A DNA stretch of 64,000 nt from Akkermansiaceae bacterium (GTDB taxonomy: Bacteria > Verrucomicrobiota > Verrucomicrobiia > Verrucomicrobiales > DEV007), in assembly GCA_024233005.1 (NCBI GenBank), contig JACKQE010000008.1:177526-241525 (forward strand), read 5' to 3'. Under the pieces are notes generated by a model. It was not told the DNA's origin. It made no database searches and saw nothing but the letters and a program-made list of their open reading frames with translations. How positions within the stretch are numbered: the first letter of the stretch is position 1; each line of letters begins with the position of its first letter. This document shows positions 1 through 9,232 of this stretch, one piece after another. The translations under genes and the position numbers were made by a program.

Positions 1-2
1 CC

Positions 3-956
3 GATCTCCCGCCAAACCGTCTGGCCCTCGCCAAGTGGCTCGTTGATGAACGCAATCCGCTGACCTCGCGAGTGATCGTCAACCGGTTCTGGGAGCATCT
101 CTTTGGCATTGGTCTGGTGCGCACAAGCGAGGAATTCGGAACTCAGGGAGAATTGCCCTCGCATCCGGCCCTGCTCGATTGGTTGGCGACGGAGTTCGTC
201 CGCTCCGGGTGGAACATGCAGCACCTGCTCACCGAAATCGTCACCTCCGCCACGTACCGCCAAAGCTCCCGGGTCACTCCCGAACTCTATGATCGCGATC
301 CCGACAATCGACTTCTGGCGAGAGGGCCGCGCTTCCGGCTCTCAGCGGAAATGGTGCGGGATCAGGCTCTCGCGGTCGCCGGTCTCCTCAGCAACCGTCT
401 TTACGGTCCCTCGGTGCGTCCCGAGCAGCCCAAGCTGGGCTTGAGTGCGGCCTTCGGTGGGGCGATCGATTGGCAGGTCAGCACCGGGGCCGACAAATAT
501 CGCCGCGGGCTCTACACCGAGTGGCGGCGCACCAATCCCTACCCCAGCATGATCACTTTTGACGCCCCGAACCGGGAGGTCTGCACCGTCCGGCGCGTCC
601 GGACGAACACGCCGCTGCAGGCGCTGGTCACGATGAATGATCCCGTCTACATCGAGGCCGCCCAGGCTCTGGCCCGGAAGGTCATGAAGGAGGGGGGAGC
701 ATCTCCGGACGGCCGCATCGGCAAGCTCTTTGCCCTCTGTCTCTCACGGCCTCCCTCCCCTGACGAGGTGGCGGCATTGGCCCATTTGGCCGAGACTTCG
801 CTTGCCCATTATCGCACCCGGCCCGACAAGGCTATGGAAATGGCCACCCAACCGCTCGGAGCCCTGCCCGGGGGGATGGAACCTGCCGAAGCCGCCGCCT
901 GGACCAACGTCTCCAGTGTGGTCCTCAATCTGGACGAGGTCCTGATGAAACGCTAA
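3..956 (+). CDS. DUF1553 domain protein, 5' end cut by window edge
   Basis: The reading frame is open from base 3, so only the C-terminal about 317 residues are present. They match the DUF1553 half of the secreted DUF1549/DUF1553 proteins common in Planctomycetota and Verrucomicrobiota, with the markers NPLTSRVIVNRFW near the start, then LPSHPALLDWLA and NTPLQALVTMNDP. The complete homologue at 6288-8498 has the same order of motifs. A GTG at 72 could be mistaken for a start, but the protein motif runs through it. The gene is followed after 26 bases by a DUF1501 gene, the usual partner, so the two probably form an operon. The family is exported and thought to work with DUF1501 proteins, possibly in polysaccharide breakdown, but the biochemical role is not established. 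Confidence 0.9.
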   Translation, partial: DLPPNRLALAKWLVDERNPLTSRVIVNRFWEHLFGIGLVRTSEEFGTQGELPSHPALLDWLATEFVRSGWNMQHLLTEIVTSATYRQSSRVTPELYDRDPDNRLLARGPRFRLSAEMVRDQALAVAGLLSNRLYGPSVRPEQPKLGLSAAFGGAIDWQVSTGADKYRRGLYTEWRRTNPYPSMITFDAPNREVCTVRRVRTNTPLQALVTMNDPVYIEAAQALARKVMKEGGASPDGRIGKLFALCLSRPPSPDEVAALAHLAETSLAHYRTRPDKAMEMATQPLGALPGGMEPAEAAAWTNVSSVVLNLDEVLMKR

Positions 957-982
957 TTTTCCACCAGCCCTCCTGTTCCCCC

Positions 983-2437
983 ATGAATCCCCGTTTGGAA
1001 ACTCTTCAGCACACGACCCGGCGCCAGTTCCTTGGCAATGCCGGGCAGTTTTCCCTTGGTGCCATCGCCCTTCATGCCATGAAGGACCAGGCTCGAGGCG
1101 GGGACATCATCAGTCAGGGGGATCCGATGGCCCCTCGGCGACCTCATTTTCCTCCCAAGGCCAAGCGAGTCATTTACCTGCACATGTCAGGCGCCCCGCC
1201 ACACCTCGACCTCTGGGATTACAAGCCGGAACTGGTGAAGCGTGACGGTCAGGACTGTCCGGATGAGTTCCTCAAAGGTCGCCGGTTTGCGTTCACTTCG
1301 GGAGTGCCCAAGTTGATGGGAACGCCGCGGACCTTCTCCCAGCACGGGAGGGGAGGGATCTGGATGTCCGACGCCATTCCCAACTTTCACGCAATCGCCG
1401 ACGAGATGTGTGTCATCAAATCGATGCACACCGATCAGTTCAATCATGCCCCGGCGGAGTTGCTGCTCTTTACCGGGTCCGCGCGGCAGGGGCGTCCCTC
1501 GATGGGAGCTTGGGCGAGCTACGGTCTCGGGACTGAGAATGCCGACCTTCCGGGGTTTGTGGTGCTCATTTCATCCGGTGTGCAGCCCAGCGGCGGGCAG
1601 GGGGTCTGGGGCAGCGGCTTCCTTCCCTCCGTCTACCAAGGGGTGCAATGCCGTTCCAAAGGCGACCCTGTGCTCTACGTCAGCGACCCCGCCGGGATGA
1701 GCCGCGATCTGCGGCGGCAATCCCTGGATGTGCTGCGGGATCTCAACCAGCTCCAGGCGAACGAACTCGGGCATCCGGAGACCCTGACCCGCATCGCCCA
1801 GTATGAGCTGGCTTTCCGCATGCAGGCTTCGGTTCCGGAAGCCATGGACATCTCCAAGGAACCGGCCTCGGTTCTGGAAGCCTATGGCGCCAAGCCCGGC
1901 GAATCCAGCTTTGCCAACAACTGCCTCCTGGCCCGGCGACTTGCCGAGAAGGACGTCCGGTTCATCCAGCTCTTTGACTGGGGTTGGGATTTCCATGGCA
2001 CCGGGGAGTCCACCGGATTGAGAGAAGGCCTGACCAACAAGTGTGCCACGATGGACAAACCGATTGCGGCCTTGATCAATGACCTCAAGGAGAGAGGCCT
2101 GCTGGACGACACTCTGGTGGTCTGGAGCGGTGAGTTCGGCCGCACGCCTTTCCGGGAAGGCCGCACCGCCAAGAGCAAAGTGCTGGGACGGGATCACTAT
2201 CCGGATTGTTTTGCCACCTTCATGGCCGGAGCCGGAGTGAAGCGCGGATTTACGATGGGGGAAACCGATGATTTGGGCTTTTCCGTCGTGGAGGACAAAG
2301 TTCACGTCCACGATCTGCAGGCCACCATCATGCACCTGCTGGGATTCGATCACACCCAGTTGACCTACCGGTTCCAGGGGCGCGATTTCCGTCTCACCGA
2401 CGTCCACGGCAGCATCATCCGCAAGGCCCTGGCGTGA
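983..2437 (+). CDS. DUF1501 family secreted protein
   Basis: This is a 484-residue protein. The N-terminus TTRRQFLGNAGQFSLG (about residues 11-26) is a twin-arginine export signal. DUF1501 belongs to the alkaline phosphatase/sulfatase-like superfamily. Recognisable blocks are SGAPPHLDLWDYKPEL near residue 70, SMGAWASYGLGTEN near 175, LVVWSGEFGRTPF near 380, and GRDHYPDCF followed by HDLQATIMHLLGFDH toward the C-terminus. It lies directly downstream of a DUF1553 gene, the standard pairing. The substrate is unknown; secreted sulfatase-like chemistry on polysaccharides is an inference from the family. Confidence 0.93.
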   Translation: MNPRLETLQHTTRRQFLGNAGQFSLGAIALHAMKDQARGGDIISQGDPMAPRRPHFPPKAKRVIYLHMSGAPPHLDLWDYKPELVKRDGQDCPDEFLKGRRFAFTSGVPKLMGTPRTFSQHGRGGIWMSDAIPNFHAIADEMCVIKSMHTDQFNHAPAELLLFTGSARQGRPSMGAWASYGLGTENADLPGFVVLISSGVQPSGGQGVWGSGFLPSVYQGVQCRSKGDPVLYVSDPAGMSRDLRRQSLDVLRDLNQLQANELGHPETLTRIAQYELAFRMQASVPEAMDISKEPASVLEAYGAKPGESSFANNCLLARRLAEKDVRFIQLFDWGWDFHGTGESTGLREGLTNKCATMDKPIAALINDLKERGLLDDTLVVWSGEFGRTPFREGRTAKSKVLGRDHYPDCFATFMAGAGVKRGFTMGETDDLGFSVVEDKVHVHDLQATIMHLLGFDHTQLTYRFQGRDFRLTDVHGSIIRKALA

Positions 2438-2508
2438 ACTCACCGACAATGTGCGGCGCCGGTTTGTCGTGATGGCGGCGCCGTGGATTCTGCCCGAGGG
2501 TGGGGCTT

Positions 2509-3771
2509 TCAACCGAGGGCTTGCTTGACCACGGCCATGCTTTCACGTTGGCGGCGGTGCACCTTGGCGAGGCCTTCAGAGGCCTTTGCTTTGGCGCTCG
2601 CTGGATCCTTGGCCATCGCCAGGACCGCCGACACAATCCGACGCACATCCTCTTCCCGATCAAGGTCAAACAACCAGTCTCCCAGGCCGATGTCGCGCCA
2701 CATGAATCCCTTGCTCGTCTGTTCGGCCCAGCGGCAGACGATGGCCGGCACTCCGTTGCCAATGCACATGATCGGGCTGTGCATTTCATTGCCGAAGAGG
2801 CCGGCACTCCGGACATAGGTGCTCACGGCTTCACCGGTCAGCCAATAATCCGGGCGCCAGACCACCCTCGCCTTCACATCCTCCGGCAGGGGATCGACGA
2901 GCATTTCTTTGCCGACCGCCATCTGGGTCCGGTCTTCGGGGCAGACGAGGATCTTGAGTTTCGTTTCACGAACCACCCGCACGATGGCTTCGCGCAGTTG
3001 GGCATGGTCGTGCTCCTTCATGGCCTCGTTTCGCGCCTGCTTCACGGGATCCATCGCCGCCTTTTTTTCGGGGATGGTCCAATACGGGGTGTACCGCAGC
3101 CGGGGGATGCAGCAGAGGAATTCTCCCGGGACGAGGCCGTGTTTTTGCAGAAATGCGTCCGCCGCCGCATCGTCCCGCAGATCCACCGCAAAAGCCCCGT
3201 CTGGGGCGAATTCCATCACGGGGGAGGTGCACCCTTTGTCCTTGGCCAATTGAAGGGAGACGGAGTCCCTGAAAAACACAAAGCGGGCTTGGCTCAGCAC
3301 GGCGATGGTTTTCGAAAATTTGTCTTCCGGGGTCGGTTGTGTGGAAGCGGAGCCGGTCATCGGCAGGGTGATGCCGTAAATGCCGTATGGTTTGCCGGTT
3401 TTTTCCCGCCAGCGCACCACGTCGTTTTCCGCCACCAAGGACGGTCCCGAACTGTGGAGGAGGAAATCGCATTCTTCGAAGGCGTTGTCCAGGTCCCCGC
3501 GACCTTTCACAATGGACACTTTGGGAAACCGGGCCCGAAGCATCTCTTCGACGCCGTTGTCCACTTTGCTCGGCCAAAGCCGCACTTCCACTCCGGGCAG
3601 GTGCTCCTCGAGCAGTCGCAGCACTCCCGGGGTGTGGCCGATGTCCCCGATATTCACCGTCTGCCAGGAGGACCGGAGGAGCAGCCTCCGGGGTCGGTCT
3701 TCACCATGGGCGGGCAGGGAGGTTAGGACAACGCTTGCCAGGGAGGCATTGAGAAAATCACGACGTAGCAT
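2509..3771 (-). CDS. Polysaccharide pyruvyl transferase family protein, exported
   Basis: This 420-residue protein has an N-terminal Tat-like or Sec signal (LRRDFLNASLASVVL). The rest fits the polysaccharide pyruvyl transferase fold: NIGDIGHTPGVLRLLEEH near residue 40, a CDFLLHSSGPSLV stretch, and a C-terminal NEMHSPIMCIGNGVPAIV segment where the family places its nucleotide- or substrate-binding loop. Family members usually add ketal pyruvate to surface sugars in the cytoplasm, so an export signal is unusual and suggests a divergent extracytoplasmic role. It is convergent with the upstream DUF1501 gene, and the gene at 3920 is divergent. Family assignment is firm; the reaction is not. Confidence 0.8.
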   Translation of the reverse strand: MLRRDFLNASLASVVLTSLPAHGEDRPRRLLLRSSWQTVNIGDIGHTPGVLRLLEEHLPGVEVRLWPSKVDNGVEEMLRARFPKVSIVKGRGDLDNAFEECDFLLHSSGPSLVAENDVVRWREKTGKPYGIYGITLPMTGSASTQPTPEDKFSKTIAVLSQARFVFFRDSVSLQLAKDKGCTSPVMEFAPDGAFAVDLRDDAAADAFLQKHGLVPGEFLCCIPRLRYTPYWTIPEKKAAMDPVKQARNEAMKEHDHAQLREAIVRVVRETKLKILVCPEDRTQMAVGKEMLVDPLPEDVKARVVWRPDYWLTGEAVSTYVRSAGLFGNEMHSPIMCIGNGVPAIVCRWAEQTSKGFMWRDIGLGDWLFDLDREEDVRRIVSAVLAMAKDPASAKAKASEGLAKVHRRQRESMAVVKQALG

Positions 3772-3919
3772 GCCGCCACTTTCGAACGGCGCCCGGGAGG
3801 AATCAAGCAGGACCTTTTTTCCCGTGACCGGGGGGCGTCCGGGGGGAGAGGATGCGCGTAGGTTTTTGGAGGGCTTGGATTTGATTCGGGCCCGTTCCCA
3901 ACCTCAGCTTCCCTCTGTC

Positions 3920-4897
3920 ATGAAAACGAATCAACTGCTCTTGATCTGTGTTGGGTGTCTGTGGGCCGGCGCCCTTGAGGCGGCGGAATCCCTCTCGGCC
4001 TCGGTGGATCTTGATCACGATGGCCGGAAGGAAAAGGTCCTCTGGCAGAAGTTCGCGGAAACAGAAAACGACGGATCATTTTTCCAGATTGTGGTTCTCG
4101 ACGCCGGCGGAGGCATCCTCTGGGAAGGTCCGAAGAAGGCGGACGCCGGCAATCCCCTGGTGTTTGGCCGGTGGCATTTTGGGATCAGCCTGCCCCAACT
4201 GGTGGCCGACATTGATGGCGACGGAGAGGTCGAACTGGTCGCTCCGGCGCCTCAGGGTGACGTCTCGCCGACGGCGTTCCGGGTGCTGCGTTGGAGCGGT
4301 GGACGCTTCGTCTCGGTGCGGACCGCGCAGTTGCTGGAGTCTCCCCGGGGCTCGGGGAAATTCCCTTGGTCGAACACGTCCGACTACGAAGGCACTTGGG
4401 TGAATGCTTTCCTCGGAGCGAATGCGGATGGCTCCTTGAAGGTCGAACTCTTTGACTACCAGGGAGGGGAGTCTGTCCGCGGCGGGGTGGTTCACCTGGC
4501 GTTGACAGACCAGGGCTACAAGATCTCACGCTGGGTCAAGCCGCTCGCCGTTCTCTCCGACGAACCGGAGGCGCCCGATCGTCTGACTGGTTCTGTTGTC
4601 TACCGGGCCCATCTCGGGAAGGGGGATCATCTCAATTCCAGTGGCATGCGACTCAAATCCGTCGGGGAAATTCTGCGGCAGGACCGGGCCAACTATTACG
4701 GTGGCCGGGGAGACGATGAGGACACCGCGGATGAGAGGTTCCGCACCCGGGAGGGACGGGAGCGGATGGACAAGCTGGGGGTTGTCCCCGTCGACACGGA
4801 TGAGGCGTCCCTCCGGGAGACCATCCTGCATGGAACGCCGGTGGTCGAGGTCGAAGTGACCCAAACTCAACTGAAGGTCAGGATCGTGGCGCCTTGA
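3920..4897 (+). CDS. Secreted protein with an FG-GAP-like motif
   Basis: The ATG at 3920 is chosen because it begins a clean signal peptide (MKTNQLLLICVGCLWAGALEA); the frame is open further upstream but without a signal. The product is 325 residues. Residues 25-40 (SVDLDHDGRKEKVLW) and the later DIDGDGEVELVAPAP look like calcium-binding FG-GAP/VCBS half-repeats. The C-terminal 100 residues are charged and unrecognised. It is divergent from the pyruvyl transferase-like gene and convergent with the DUF1501 gene at 4916. A periplasmic or extracellular binding role is possible; no function can be assigned. Confidence 0.75.
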   Translation: MKTNQLLLICVGCLWAGALEAAESLSASVDLDHDGRKEKVLWQKFAETENDGSFFQIVVLDAGGGILWEGPKKADAGNPLVFGRWHFGISLPQLVADIDGDGEVELVAPAPQGDVSPTAFRVLRWSGGRFVSVRTAQLLESPRGSGKFPWSNTSDYEGTWVNAFLGANADGSLKVELFDYQGGESVRGGVVHLALTDQGYKISRWVKPLAVLSDEPEAPDRLTGSVVYRAHLGKGDHLNSSGMRLKSVGEILRQDRANYYGGRGDDEDTADERFRTREGRERMDKLGVVPVDTDEASLRETILHGTPVVEVEVTQTQLKVRIVAP

Positions 4898-4915
4898 GTC
4901 GCAGCCTGGACGGCC

Positions 4916-6274
4916 TCAGGCCAGCACACCCTGAACGACTTGGCCGGCAACGTCCGTGAGCCGGAAATCGCGACCGGCGTGGCGGAAGGTGAGTTGCTCG
5001 TGATCCAACCCCAGGAGGTGAAGCATGGTGGCGTGGAGATCGTGCAGGTGCACCGGATTTTCCACCGCTTCGTAGCCGTGCTCATCCGTGGCACCATAGG
5101 CCGTGCCGGCCTTCACTCCGGCTCCGGCAAGCCACATGGTGTACCCCTTGTTGTTATGCCCACGGCCATCCTGGGTGGGATCATCCGGAGTGCGTCCAAA
5201 TTCTCCACCCCAAATCACAAGGGTTTCCTCAAGCAGTCCCCGCTGGGAGAGATCCGTAAGCAGACCCGCGATGGGGCGGTCAATCTGGGAGCAGGCTTTG
5301 GGCATCAGGCTGGAGACAAAGCCATGGTGGTCCCAGTCCTCGTGGGTGATTTCGACAAAACGCACCCCGGCTTCGGAAAGCCTCCGTGCCAGGAGACACT
5401 GCCGGCCGAAATCGTCCGTCGTTCCCTGGCCGATGCCATAAAGATCGAGGGTGCGTTGGTTTTCTCCGGCCAGATCCATCAACCCGGGCAACTCCGCCTG
5501 CATGCGGTAGGACAGTTCGTAGGACTCGATGGCCCCCTCAAGGCGTCCGTCATGCTCCTGGCCTTCGGTGAATCGTTCGTTCAACGTCTGCAGAAAATCC
5601 AATTGCCGCCGCTGGGCCGGGAGGGTCAGTCGGGGACTGGTCAGATTGCCGATCCGGGCGCTTTTCATGGGCTTTCCGGCTTCGCCGATGCTGGTGGCCC
5701 GGTAAGTCGCTGGGAGGAAGGCGCTGCCATAGTAGCGGCTCCCTCCGAGGGCGCTGAGGGGCTTGAGGGCAATGAATCCGGGCAGATTGGCGTTTTCCGT
5801 GCCCAGCCCGTAGCTGATCCACGAACCCATGGAGGGACGGAGAAACTGGAAGCTGCCGGTGTGGAGTTGCTCCAGGGCCTGGGGATGATTCTCATTGTCC
5901 GTCCGCATGCTCCGCACCACACACAGCCGGTCCGCATGGCGGGCGGTCTCGGGAAGCAGTTCGCTCACCCAGAGGCCGCTGTTCCCTTGCTGATGGAAGG
6001 CCCACTGACTTCCGAAGAGGAACGCTTTGGGATTGCGGCCCGGTTTCAGATTGTCCGCATTCAGCTTGGGCTTGTAGTCGAACGTTTCCATCTGGGAAGG
6101 GCCGCCCCTCATGCAAAGGAAGATGACCCGCTTGGCCCGGGCCGGAAAGTGGGAGCGCTTCGGCGCGAGAGGACCGCCGGCTGCCTGGGCCTCGCTGCTC
6201 GCAAGGGCGGAGAAGGCGGCATAGGCGAAGCCCGTCGAGAGACCCTGGAGGAACTGGCGGCGTGAAGGGATCAT
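4916..6274 (-). CDS. DUF1501 family secreted protein
   Basis: The start at 6274 (MIPSRRQFLQGLSTGF) puts the twin-arginine signal at the very N-terminus and lies 13 bases after the stop of the upstream DUF1549/DUF1553 gene; an upstream in-frame ATG adds 28 unlikely residues. The protein is 452 residues. The motifs CMRGGPSQMETFDYKP, SMGSWISYGLGTENANLPG, VIWGGEFGRTPDD and LHDLHATMLHLLGLDHEQLT follow the family order. The close spacing with the partner gene indicates co-transcription from upstream of 8498. Its role is as for the other DUF1501 proteins here: exported, sulfatase-like superfamily, substrate unknown. Confidence 0.93.
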   Translation of the reverse strand: MIPSRRQFLQGLSTGFAYAAFSALASSEAQAAGGPLAPKRSHFPARAKRVIFLCMRGGPSQMETFDYKPKLNADNLKPGRNPKAFLFGSQWAFHQQGNSGLWVSELLPETARHADRLCVVRSMRTDNENHPQALEQLHTGSFQFLRPSMGSWISYGLGTENANLPGFIALKPLSALGGSRYYGSAFLPATYRATSIGEAGKPMKSARIGNLTSPRLTLPAQRRQLDFLQTLNERFTEGQEHDGRLEGAIESYELSYRMQAELPGLMDLAGENQRTLDLYGIGQGTTDDFGRQCLLARRLSEAGVRFVEITHEDWDHHGFVSSLMPKACSQIDRPIAGLLTDLSQRGLLEETLVIWGGEFGRTPDDPTQDGRGHNNKGYTMWLAGAGVKAGTAYGATDEHGYEAVENPVHLHDLHATMLHLLGLDHEQLTFRHAGRDFRLTDVAGQVVQGVLA

Positions 6275-6287
6275 CAAATGCGGGGCG

Positions 6288-8498
6288 TTAAGGGAGAAAG
6301 CGGAACTCCGTGCCGGCGAGGACGGCTTGGCACAGGCTTGTCCAGGCCGACATTTCAAGGGATTCTTCGGTCACCCCCGGGGCCAGTCCGACGGGCATGG
6401 CGAGGTAAGCTTTCGCGGCGGCGCGTTCCTCGATTGCCATGGGGCGTCCCAAGGCCAGCAGACTGAGGCGTTCCAAGCGCCGGTTCACATCCGAAGGTTC
6501 CTCCTCGAAGAGCCGTCGCGCGGTGTGCCGGGCCCGGTCGATGACCCAGGGGGCATTGAGCAGAAACGAGGCCTGGGTGGGAACCACGGTCTCGTCGCGG
6601 CGGCCCAGCGGGAGGCCGGGATCCGGAAAATCGAAGCATTTGAGGAACTCGGGAAGCTCCCCTCGGACCAGTGGCAGGTAGACCGAGCGGTGCTGGTGCT
6701 CCAGATCCTCCGGCAGGAAGGCGGGCTTAAAGGCGTGGAACTCCTGCTCCACCAACGGTGGCAGGCTGGCGACCAGACCTGTGCCAGGTTTCGGGGGATT
6801 CGTGTCCAGTTCGCCACTGATTTGGAGCAGCGCGTCCCGCAGGACTTCGGCTTCCAAGGCTCGCGGGAAATGGCGCCAGTGCAGCGTGTTGTCCGGATCC
6901 ACGAGCCGCGGGTCCAGGGCTCCGGGAGGGGGCGGAGGGGCGGTCGAGGACAGACGGTAGGACTTGGTGAGCACGATGGTGCGGATGAGGCGTTTTACCG
7001 ACCATCCCATCTCGTGTTGAAACTGCCACGCCAGGCGGTCGAGCAGTTCCGGATGGCTGGGCCGGGAGCCATTCATACCGAAGTCATCCGGTGTGGCGAC
7101 GAGGCCCCGCCCCATGAGATGACTCCAAATCCGGTTCACCGCGACGCGGGCGGTCAGCGGATTCGCTGGATCGGTCAGCCAATCAGCCAGCTGACGGCGA
7201 CCGCTTTCGCCTCCGGGGATGGTCCGGATTCCGGGGCCGGGAATGCACGGCAGACAGGCCCGGGGCACGGGATCTCCCAGATTGCCGGTCATACCCCGCA
7301 CATGGAGGCGGCAATCGGTCGGGGTGGAGGCCTCGGTGGCGGAGCAGCAAAAGGCCGGCTGGGGTGGGGGATGGGTCTCCAGCGCGGTCACTTCGGCCTC
7401 CAGCGCCTTGACCTTGAGGTCCCAGTCGGCAATCTCAGCCGCCATGCGGCCGATTTCGGTAGTCAGAGCCGTGTCATCCCGGGACGGCAGTTTTAACTGA
7501 CGCTCGGCATCTGCCTTGCGGCGCACCACCCGGTAGCGGTCGGAGCGCGCTTTGTTGCGTTCCTGGGTTTTGAGCTTCAGCTGCTCCAGGTGGGCCAGTG
7601 CGGCCGGGGCCAGGCGGGCGGCCTCCGGACCGATGGCCTGGAGGGCGGAGTCATTGACCCCGCTGATCCCCATGGGTCCGTGACCATAGAGCGCTTTGGT
7701 GCTGAGAAAAATCCCGGCCAAGGCGTAGTAATCCCGTGTTGGAATGGGATCGAATTTGTGATCATGACAGCGGGCGCAAGCCACCGAGAGGCCGAGGAAG
7801 GCGCGGCTGAAGGTGTCAATCTGCTCATCGAGGTGGTCCATGACAAAGACCTCGCGTTTTGGCTCCTCGAGCGATTTTGCTCCGAGGGCGAGAAACCCCA
7901 CCGCCACCCGTGCGTCGTCGCGCGCTGGTCCGGGGGCGCGCTCAAGGAGATCACCAGCGATCTGGAGACGGGCAAATTCATCAAAGGGCAGGTCCCGGTT
8001 GAGGGCTCCGATGACCCAGTCCCGGTAGCGCCAGGCGTGATGCCAGAGCATGTTGCGGGCTCTCCCGTTCGATTCCGCGTAGCGGGCCACATCCAGCCAA
8101 TGCCGTGCCCAGCGCTCGCCGAACCGCGGGGAGGCGAGGAGACGGTCCACGGTGTCTTCGAGGACCGTCTCGCTCTCGTCAGCGAGGAAGAGCTCCCGTT
8201 CCTCCGGCGACGGGGGCAGGCCGGTCAGATCGAAGGTGAGCCGCCGCAGCAGGGTGGCGCGATCCGCCTCGGGTGCCGGATGGACCTTGCGGGACTCCAT
8301 CGCGGCGAGCAGAAAGCGGTCGATCTCGCCGCTGGACCACTCGGGATTCGCGACGGTGGGCACCGCGCCTGCGATCACCGGTCGGAGCGACCACAAGGCG
8401 CTCTCTTCTCCACCCCAGGCGAGGGATGCGGATCCCAGACAGAGCGTTGCCAGCCAAGGCGTCAGGGCATAGGAACGACCGGGGAGAAGCATCGCCAA
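6288..8498 (-). CDS. DUF1549/DUF1553 domain secreted protein
   Basis: This is a complete 736-residue member of the two-domain family. A signal peptide (ALTPWLATLCLGSASLAWG, about residues 11-29) is followed by DUF1549 with LLRRLTFDLTGLPPSPEE near residue 85, FGERWARHWLDVARYAES, and ACARCHDHKFDPIP, which contains a CxxCH haem-like motif. A coiled linker leads to DUF1553 (NPLTARVAVNRIWSHLMG, RPSHPELLDRLAW, PTQASFLLNAP). The N-terminal cytochrome domain seen in longer planctomycete relatives is absent. It is the first gene of a two-gene operon with the DUF1501 gene. Confidence 0.93.
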   Translation of the reverse strand: MAMLLPGRSYALTPWLATLCLGSASLAWGGEESALWSLRPVIAGAVPTVANPEWSSGEIDRFLLAAMESRKVHPAPEADRATLLRRLTFDLTGLPPSPEERELFLADESETVLEDTVDRLLASPRFGERWARHWLDVARYAESNGRARNMLWHHAWRYRDWVIGALNRDLPFDEFARLQIAGDLLERAPGPARDDARVAVGFLALGAKSLEEPKREVFVMDHLDEQIDTFSRAFLGLSVACARCHDHKFDPIPTRDYYALAGIFLSTKALYGHGPMGISGVNDSALQAIGPEAARLAPAALAHLEQLKLKTQERNKARSDRYRVVRRKADAERQLKLPSRDDTALTTEIGRMAAEIADWDLKVKALEAEVTALETHPPPQPAFCCSATEASTPTDCRLHVRGMTGNLGDPVPRACLPCIPGPGIRTIPGGESGRRQLADWLTDPANPLTARVAVNRIWSHLMGRGLVATPDDFGMNGSRPSHPELLDRLAWQFQHEMGWSVKRLIRTIVLTKSYRLSSTAPPPPPGALDPRLVDPDNTLHWRHFPRALEAEVLRDALLQISGELDTNPPKPGTGLVASLPPLVEQEFHAFKPAFLPEDLEHQHRSVYLPLVRGELPEFLKCFDFPDPGLPLGRRDETVVPTQASFLLNAPWVIDRARHTARRLFEEEPSDVNRRLERLSLLALGRPMAIEERAAAKAYLAMPVGLAPGVTEESLEMSAWTSLCQAVLAGTEFRFLP

Positions 8499-8577
8499 GG
8501 TTTTACCACAGGACGCGGAAAAACATCCAGTCCCTGATCAAGCCAACGGGAAGGCCTCGCCGCCTCTGCTTCCCCGA

Positions 8578-9045
8578 TCACCAAGCATTCTGGGTGATCG
8601 AGGAAATAATCGCTTCAAAAAGGGGAACCAGTCCGCACAGGCTGATGAGCAGAATGGCAAGGCTCCAGACTGTCTTTGATGAAATGGATGCGAGTCCTTC
8701 TGCCGCAGGATTTTCTTTTGCATGATAGGGTTCTGGAATGTCCTTGAAATACTCTTTTTCAATTGCTTCCAGTTTTTTCATTGTTTGCAGCTCGAACGCG
8801 GAATTGCGATGAAAATACTGCCATGACAGCAGGCCTAGTCCTGTTGCCAAGAGGCCGCTGAACACTCTGTAAAATGTGTTGGCGCCATCGCCGAAGGCGA
8901 TGTTGAAGAGAAACGCCTGGGCGGTGAAGGCGATAATGGGAGCCTGCCAAAGCAGTTGGTCGTGGGTTGCCCGTCGCAAGGCCACTGCAGCATAAACCAC
9001 CCTGATGTTTTTCAGTTTCTTTTTGACCGGTTTTTTGGAATCCAT
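8578..9045 (-). CDS. Small orphan membrane protein
   Basis: The ATG at 9045 gives a 155-residue protein with a basic N-terminus (MDSKKPVKKKLKNIR). It has three hydrophobic segments: about 40-58 (APIIAFTAQAFLFNIAF), 65-82 (FSGLLATGLGLLSWQYF) and 130-150 (LAILLISLCGLVPLFEAII). A longer frame to 9120 exists but adds nothing recognisable. No family is recognised. Base composition looks lower in GC than its neighbours. It stands between a DUF1549 gene on the same strand and a divergent methyltransferase, without an obvious operon partner. Confidence 0.6.
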   Translation of the reverse strand: MDSKKPVKKKLKNIRVVYAAVALRRATHDQLLWQAPIIAFTAQAFLFNIAFGDGANTFYRVFSGLLATGLGLLSWQYFHRNSAFELQTMKKLEAIEKEYFKDIPEPYHAKENPAAEGLASISSKTVWSLAILLISLCGLVPLFEAIISSITQNAW

Positions 9046-9232
9046 CGCGCACTTTGTTGTGCGAGCGAATCCTTGTAAAGAGGCAACGTGGAGGATTCCC
9101 CGGGAATCGATCCCTGTCACTGAGCTGTCTGGTTAGCGGATCCCTGATCCTCCGCGGCGATCGTTGAATCCTTGCCAAAGTCATGCTGGGGGTTGCTTTC
9201 ATGCGGGGTCTCGGCCAAAGTCTGGCACGAAG

